A stretch of 64,000 nucleotides of DNA from Cephalotus follicularis (Eukaryota; Streptophyta; Magnoliopsida; Oxalidales; Cephalotaceae). The translations under genes were made by a program, and so were the position numbers. Under the pieces are notes generated by a model, which worked only from the letters and a program-made list of their open reading frames with translations, was not told the DNA's origin and did no database searches. Numbering within the stretch: position 1 is the first letter of the stretch; each line of letters opens with the position of its first letter. This document shows positions 58,041 to 64,000 of this stretch, piece by piece. The DNA is taken from positions 135,553 to 199,552 of the forward strand of contig BDDD01001500.1 of assembly GCA_001972305.1 (NCBI GenBank), given 5' to 3'.

Positions 58041-58325
58041 GGACATACGGCTGGACTCCTAAAAGAATTGAATGAATTGTTATTTGCCATTAGCGGTGGA
58101 CACACGACTGGACTCCTAAAAGAATTGAATGAATTGTTATTGGCCATTAGCGGTGGACACACGATTGGACTCCTAAAGGAATTGAATGAATTGTTATTGG
58201 CCATTAGCAGTGGACACGCGACTGGACTCCTAAAGTAATTGAATGAATTGTTATTGGCCATTACCAGTGGACACACGACTGGACTCCTAACGGAATTGAA
58301 TGAATTGTTTTTGGCCATTAGCGGT
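58041..58325 (+). repeat. Tandem array: five 57-bp units of a second type
   Basis: Units start at 58041, 58098, 58155, 58212 and 58269, each beginning GGACACACGACTGGACTCC and ending with TATTGGCCATTAGCGGT. The period and register are the same as in the adjacent array, with shared first about 16 bases but a different remainder. A decayed partial unit follows at 58326. Confidence 0.95.
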
Positions 58326-58489
58326 GGAACCCCTAATGGAAAGTGAATGAATTAATATTGCCCTTATGGGGTTGGACACACGTTTGGACCTCTACTCGAA
58401 CTGAGACTATAAGATCCATATCTTTAAAAGAGAACTGGTACTGACAGAGGAGGCCGAAGACAGCCCCTATACGTTTTGTAGTGAACTGT

Positions 58490-58760
58490 CGGATTGAAAT
58501 GAGATGGTACGGTTATGGATTGAATGGTTATGGATTGTAAATGGTTATGGACTGTAAACGGATATCGATTGTAAACGGTTATGGACCGTTAACGGATATG
58601 GATTGTAAATGGTTATGAACCGTAAATGTATGTGGATTGTAAACGGTTATGGACCATTAACATATATGGATTGTAAATGGTTATGGACTGTAACGGTTAT
58701 GTACCGTAAATGGATATGGATCGTAAACGGTTATGGTTATGGATGGAAATGGTTTATGGA
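58490..58760 (+). repeat. Short tandem repeats of ATGGTTATGGATTGTAAACGG type
   Basis: Roughly a dozen 20-22-base units vary around GGTTATGGACCGTAAACGG and GGATATGGATTGTAAATGG. Related but looser repeats with GGGACCAAGTGAACAAGCC lie at 59035-59220. Confidence 0.8.
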
Positions 58761-60651
58761 AATGATTTATGGAAATTGAAAATGGTTTATGGAAATGGTT
58801 TTCAAATGGTTTTGACGGATGTGGATCCTATGTGATCCTTTATGGTTAGGTCCCTATCTTTTAAATGGAATATGGTTATGGGTACGACATGATTATGGCT
58901 ATGATATGGTTATGGTTATTGATTGCTATTGTTTGAGACTTAATGAGATAACCCATTCATAATCTTCATTTCCGTCATGGGGATTATGAGTGTCAAATCA
59001 CATCTTATGGACTTAACGGAATATGGTATCATAGGCTGGGACAAAGTGAACAAGTATATGATATTATTGGACTGGGACCATTGTGAATAAGTCCAATCAT
59101 GTTATGGAAGGGCTGGGACCAAGTGAACAAGCCCTATGGTATGGTAAAGGTTGGGACACTATGTGAACAAGCTTTATGGTTATGGTAAGGATGACTGGGA
59201 CCAAGTGAACAAGCCATCTGGTATGGATGATGTGGTTAGTGTTATCTCGACCTCAAATGTCTACAACACAGAGTGTGTGTAGATAGTGGGATGGACCTTA
59301 TGGAATGTTTGACTCATGGTATGGTTATGGATTGTTATGGATTTTCTGCAGGCTTCTGACCTTTGATGTGATCAGGATTAGCTAAGTATACCCCCGCTTA
59401 GGGACGATTGGTATATTGAAGCTGTCCGCAATTGTCATTCATATACATGACATTACATGGCATTTGGATGTATTGTTCACTACATGGCATATGATTTGAT
59501 GGTTATATTGGTTACATGCATAGCATACTGCTACCTTGTTGCATCGAATGGCATATAGTATAGCCTTTCGCCATATGGATACGGTACGATTAAAGAACGT
59601 ATATGGAATGGTCATGGAATGGTTGTGGATCGTACGACTATGGATCATACGGTTATGGTGCGGATTGTGACGGTACATGGATATTGATGGTAGTCGTAGC
59701 TAGAGAGACCGGTGTTAGAGAAGTTCCATCTTCTCTTCCCTGGTCTACTTACGAATGCTACTCTAGTCTACCAGTGGAATGAGGACCTCTGTCGAGGGCA
59801 AGGAAGGCCGAGAAAAGCTTATATATGCTTTGGAAGGACTTTGGATTGATATGGACACCGAATGATAATGGAATTGTGTTGGGGTCATATGGATATGGTT
59901 AGTAAATGGTGTCTATGGAAAAGGGCATGTTTTTAAATGCTAGTTCTCATAGCATGGTTTATATTGATTGTCATGCATACATCTCTCATATGTTATACTT
60001 ATCTGCTGCACTCCTATATGTACCTTGCATATGTATATCCTACACAATCTTCAGGTTGCTAACCCATTGCATTGTATTGTAATGTAATTGGTCAGGTTCA
60101 GGTCCAGGTATCACACAACAGTGATCAGCCAGGATAAATCGCAGGGTAAGGATCTACATCTCCTCTGACCTACTTTGTATAAATGTGGTAATTGTAAATG
60201 GACAGATATTGAATATGGATGTGTATATGGTTATTGTATAAGAGAAATATCTAAAGATGAAATCGAGATATGTTTTATTTCTGTATTTGACCTGCCGGCT
60301 TGTGGCAGTGCTTAAGATTTATATGTGTGTTGATGTAAAAGTCATGGATGGGTCCATATATTGTGATTATTACTGATTTCCTCCTACGGGAGTGTGGTTG
60401 AGGGCTGAGCCCATATATGAAATGTTTTTTTCTTTACACGGGGATATAGTCCGATAAACGAATACTTTATGCCAAAATTTTGGGAGATTTTAAGAGTTAG
60501 TTTTTATATGGATTGATTATTTCGTTAGTGTATATGACTACTTAAAGTTATAAACTTATAGCACTTTTGAATATGGATATGAAATGACTGAATGGATGGT
60601 ATCTCACGCGTCGGATCGCGGGGGTTTGCCTTCGCTGTTCGGGGTGTGACA

Positions 60652-62424
60652 GAAATAGTTTTAGAAATTATTTTGGTTTTGATTCTCCCATCGTGATTTT
60701 ATTAAAATAAATTCCGTTTTTCTTTTAGTGAATAAACTACGGCTTTTATTCTTGATTTTGTTGAAAGAAATCACATTTATGTTTTTAATGAATAACGTAC
60801 GTAATTATTCTTCGTTTTTGGACTTCTCATTCGGTTTTATTTAAATGAAATCAGTTTTGCTTTTAGTATGGAATTATTCTTCATTTTGGTTTATTCCTTT
60901 GGTCTTTATTGAAATGATTTCAGTTTTGTTACGGATTTTCTTTCCTTGATTATCATCCTACGATATATTTATATCTTTTGCGAAAATGTACGGATTCCTT
61001 CATCTTTGGATATTATCCTTCGGTTTTATCTGAATTGATTTAGTTTTGTTTTTCATGAATAAGTACGGATACTTTCATTTTCAATCATTATCCTCTGATT
61101 TTATTGCATGAATTCAGATATGTTTTTCTTACGGATTCTTCGTTTTGACTATTATGTTTCGATATGATAAAATCCGTTTTATTACTTTTGAGTAAAGTTG
61201 AATATTACTGATTTTATAAATTCAACATGATTTTCACTTATGAAAGTACGCTAATTTTTATGATACATATTTAGAGCATGATTTTCAAATACGAAAAAAT
61301 GCAAATTTTTATGATATTGATTTTGAGCATGATTTTCAATTACAAAAGTATGCTAATTTATGATGTGATAATGTTTTGAATTGGTTTTGGAGAAAACCAA
61401 TAATTGGAAATGATTTTTGATAAAATCATTATTTTTAAAATACTGAGAATATTTGTTTCCTACCTAAGGAGGTACCATAGGCATGTCGTAGGCCTGGCAC
61501 GGGGACATGACACTTTCGTAGCCGTGTGATTAGTCTACGGCGTCTCTTTATATCTTGTGATAGGATATGGCCAATTGAGGCGTATGGGTTGACCCTAGTT
61601 GTTATCGGATTCGGATTTTGGGAATTAATTTGCTACTGTCGTACACGTCATTCAGTTTTGCATGTGGGTTCTACAGGATCCCTTGCATATATCTATGTAT
61701 TTAATCTGTTATTGCATATCTGAGTATAAACCATCGTTTGGAAAAGTTTTGGAAACTGACATGAAAGAAACTATCTTCTTTATGGAAGTTCGTGAACTTA
61801 TATGTATATGTTTGCTTTTGAAAGTTTTATCTGAAAATTTATGATTTCAGTTTATACGTTTGACATGTATGCCATTTAAATTGCATAAGTTCGGTTTATT
61901 TGTGAATTGTTCTGTTTTTGTAAAAAGATTCACACTTTTTGTTTCGTAACTGTTTCGTTTCGTAAACTGTTCTGTTTTGTTTCGTAAACCGTTCTATTTC
62001 GTTTGTAATCTGTTTTGTTTCGTAATCTGTTTTGTTCGTTAACTGTTTTGTTATTCTATATCTGTACTGAGGTTTGCTCAGCCACGTTTTGTTTTCATGC
62101 GGCAGGTTATCAAGAGCTTTTGGGGCTAGTCTGATGAGAGAGCTACCCTATATAAGAGGATCACTTAGGAGTTGATTCTGTAAAGTGATTAATAGTTGTT
62201 AGATGATCTTATGTTGACGAATGATATGAACAATATTTTTTTGTTTTGGAATTTATGTTAAGGATGATATATGTAGTTTCAGAACCAACACATATGGATG
62301 AATTGATAAGATCAAAATATTTTGGAGTAAAGATCTATTCATATGGTTCTGTATATTAGTTTTGTGTGACAACCCGATCCCGAATCGGGGGTGATATCCC
62401 GATTGCGAATCGAGGGTGTTAATA
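60652..62424 (+). repeat. Element H 5' LTR, last part
   Basis: It resumes after the second GAAAT. AT-rich diverged repeats of about 60 bp with TACGGATTCTTCGTTTTGG and TTTTATTGAAATGAATTCAG pattern run to about 61200; the same type occurs in C's LTR in reverse. GTACTGAGGTTTGCTCAGCC near 62066 also matches C. It ends near GAGGGTGTTAATA. Confidence 0.8.
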
Positions 62425-62840
62425 GTTATGGTATCAGAGAATAGGTTTTCGTTCCTTAGAAAGCCTATCTAGGTTTGACCTGTGAGATGGGTAGAAATCG
62501 GGTTAGGGATTTTTCCTAATAGTCATTTCGGTATGTCTTTGTTTAAGTTGTCTATTTCCTTTCATTTTGTCATGTCTTGGTTCTCGTTCATAGATTGCAC
62601 GTATGAGACAGACTTAAGATGCTCAAGGTACTGTTTTGGGTTTCCTTTATCTAATGACCACAAGGCTTTGTGTTTTGTTATGTTGGAGAATTTTTTGATA
62701 GAGCTATTATGTTCAATGATGAAATTTCGGGAGGTAATTTTTTTTTTTATAGAGATGCACGATTTCGAAGTAAGGTTTGGGAGTTGGATGTTATAGTTGT
62801 TTAGATTTCGGGATGAAATCTTCTTTTAAGGGGGTGGAGA
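62425..62840 (+). other. Element H interior: primer site to purine tract
   Basis: The primer-like TGGTATCAGAGA is at 62429-62440 and the purine tract TTAAGGGGGTGGAGA is at 62826-62840, with ATTTCGGGATGAAATCTTC just before it, the usual Tekay pol-end untranslated sequence. Between them there is no supported coding domain. The interior looks like 5' and 3' untranslated ends joined. Confidence 0.78.
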
Positions 62841-64000
62841 TGCAATACCCCATTTTTTCGTATAAATTTTTTGGACCCTTTAATATATTTTTTGTGTGGG
62901 CTGCATATTTATTTTTTTATGTGAATTACCATTTTAGTTTTGTCCTTGGCCAGGCTAAATTGATTCTAGCCTCGAGCCATTGGACCTTTGTTAGTAGGTG
63001 TGTACTTAACATATTTAAAATTATTTTTAAAACAATTCCTATTCTTTTATTATTTTAATTATACCAAAACCTATTTATTTATTTATTATTTTTATTTCCC
63101 CTAATCTCTCTCTTTTCCTAATTCTTTCATTCTTTTTTTTCTTCTCTCTCCCATAATTTCTCTCCCACTCTCTCACTTATTCCCTCCCTCCGCATCATCT
63201 TTCTCCCGCGTCATCCCTCTCACCTGGACAGGCTCTCTCTCACTCTTGGACGTCGCCATTGTTGCACAGCTCAGAGGAAAATTTATTGCATTACCGCCCA
63301 CAGTCCTACATCACTTCAGGTTCGATCTCTTGTTTCACTGTGGTGATTCGTTTACTTGATATAAACTGTATAGATATGCATTTGTTTAACCCTCCCCTCT
63401 CCGTGTAACGCCCTGCATCATTTTGTTGTTGGTCCTTTAGTATTTCTGGTGTCCAGCATGGGTCATGATCTGGTTGGATATCAACCCGGTCACAAGTGTA
63501 GGGGTGACCCCGTTCCTCTGTTTAAGCATAACCATGTCTGCCTTGCCCATGTTTTTTGTGTTCTCCCTTGTTCCATTTTGGCACCAAATAGGTTACTTTA
63601 ATCTGGTTGGGTTGCTGGTTGTGTTGACACCATTGTTTCCCACAAATCTATCATCTTGGTTCATGCTCAGCGTTGAAATCCTCCTGGTTGTGCATTGTCC
63701 CTCCTGCGTATGTGTATGTGTTGGGTGTGTAAGTGTGTTCGGCATGAGAATGCATTTGTTGTGTAAATGGAGGCAGCGTGTATGTGTGAGAGTTGTGTAG
63801 TGTGTGTGTTGAGGTCAATGTCAAGTATGAGTGTGATGTCAGTGTGTGTGTGTGTTAGTTAGCAGGTGCAGTCTATGTGTACGTGCGTGTTGTGTTATGG
63901 TGAGTAGTCGAGGTTTGTGTGTGTGTGCAGCGAATGCGTCCATGTTGTGTAGTGCGGGAAATGCGAGTGTATGTGTCTTTTGTTGTGGGTAGTGTATGTG
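62841..64000 (+). repeat. Element H 3' LTR (cut by window end)
   Basis: It starts TGCAATACCCCATTTTTTCG. From about 63014 it matches the 5' LTR from 54565, through the CT-rich run, TGTAACGCCC (63404) and the GT-rich run, to the window end. Confidence 0.85.

Larger units (their letters stand above)
56506..60651 (+). mobile_element. Insertion K: solo-LTR-like element of 4.1 kb
   Basis: It runs from TGTAATGTCC to CGGGGTGTGACA, 4146 bp, flanked by GAAAT at 56501-56505 and 60652-60656. The ends and 5-bp duplication are those of an LTR retrotransposon, but no primer site, coding domain or second LTR lies inside, so a solo LTR is the simplest reading. Inside are a GC-rich leader with an AAGGTGAGT donor-like site near 56674, two diverged copies of a TTGACTCA-bearing block (about 56875 and 57025), and several minisatellites. 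It has no quasi-palindrome cluster. Confidence 0.82.
54565..64000 (+). mobile_element. Element H: non-autonomous long-LTR element with tiny interior
   Basis: The repeat of 54565-55700 at 63014-64000 defines two LTRs. The 3' LTR starts at 62841 (TGCAATACCCC) after the purine tract TTAAGGGGGTGGAGA. The 5' LTR ends near 62424, just before a primer site, TGGTATCAGAGA. The interior is therefore only about 416 bp, with no coding domain. Each LTR is about 3.9 kb without the insertion K. The LTRs differ by roughly 6% in the stretch compared by eye, so H is older than E, F and L. LTR blocks shared with C suggest a non-autonomous relative of C-like Tekay elements. Confidence 0.8.

Noticed and set aside
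57562-58318. Minus-strand frames with a perfect 19-residue repeat
   Set aside because: The 57-bp unit length is a multiple of three, so the frame stays open automatically. No conserved start or known domain is present.

Overview
This is flowering-plant repeat DNA, probably heterochromatic, and probably from a eudicot with many Tekay/Del chromoviruses and Sireviruses; the species cannot be named from the sequence. I found no host gene. Nearly all 64 kb is LTR retrotransposons nested in one another. Six insertions still show exact 5-bp target-site duplications (TSDs), so much of the order of events can be read directly.

Layout, with letters I assigned. (1) 1-16487: element A (Ty3/gypsy Tekay, +) is cut by element C (Tekay, -). 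C's LTR contains element F (Tekay, -, 5826-13709, TSD AAATT). (2) 16488-18636: solo LTR I (TSD GAAAA). (3) 18637-19863: an unassigned piece, the first bases of a Sirevirus LTR, and partial Tekay LTR G. (4) 19864-23385: Ty1/copia element J with its 3' LTR. (5) 23386-53322: a large old gypsy element D (-). It holds Sirevirus M (24355-30396, -, TSD CACAC), solo LTR I2 (31438-33714, TSD ATTAC), and a gag-only Sirevirus L (38523-52473, +, TSD CATTT) in its 5' LTR. L's 3' LTR in turn holds the best-preserved element, Tekay E (about 42146-52013, +). (6) 53323-53745: unassigned. (7) 53746-54560: partial Sirevirus-like LTR N. (8) 54565-64000: long-LTR non-autonomous element H (+), with solo-LTR-like insertion K (56506-60651, TSD GAAAT) in its 5' LTR.

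The most striking signal is not a gene. Clusters of a short quasi-palindrome centred on GTCGAC or GTCAAC (forms AAAGACATCGACGTCTTT, AAAGCGTCGACGCTTT and GGCGTCAACGCC) recur in LTRs of several otherwise unrelated families from both superfamilies: A/F/G/E, C, H, I/I2, D (gypsy or gypsy-like) and L, M, N (copia). In most of them a cluster lies 5' of a TATA box. One further cluster lies inside M, upstream of a TATA-like box and the envelope-like reading frame. Short palindrome clusters upstream of the promoter are known in maize Sireviruses. A common motif shared between copia and gypsy LTRs is the part that deserves follow-up.

All retroelement coding regions are treated as fossils. Coordinates of boundaries were read by eye and are exact only where a TSD or terminal TG..CA is stated.
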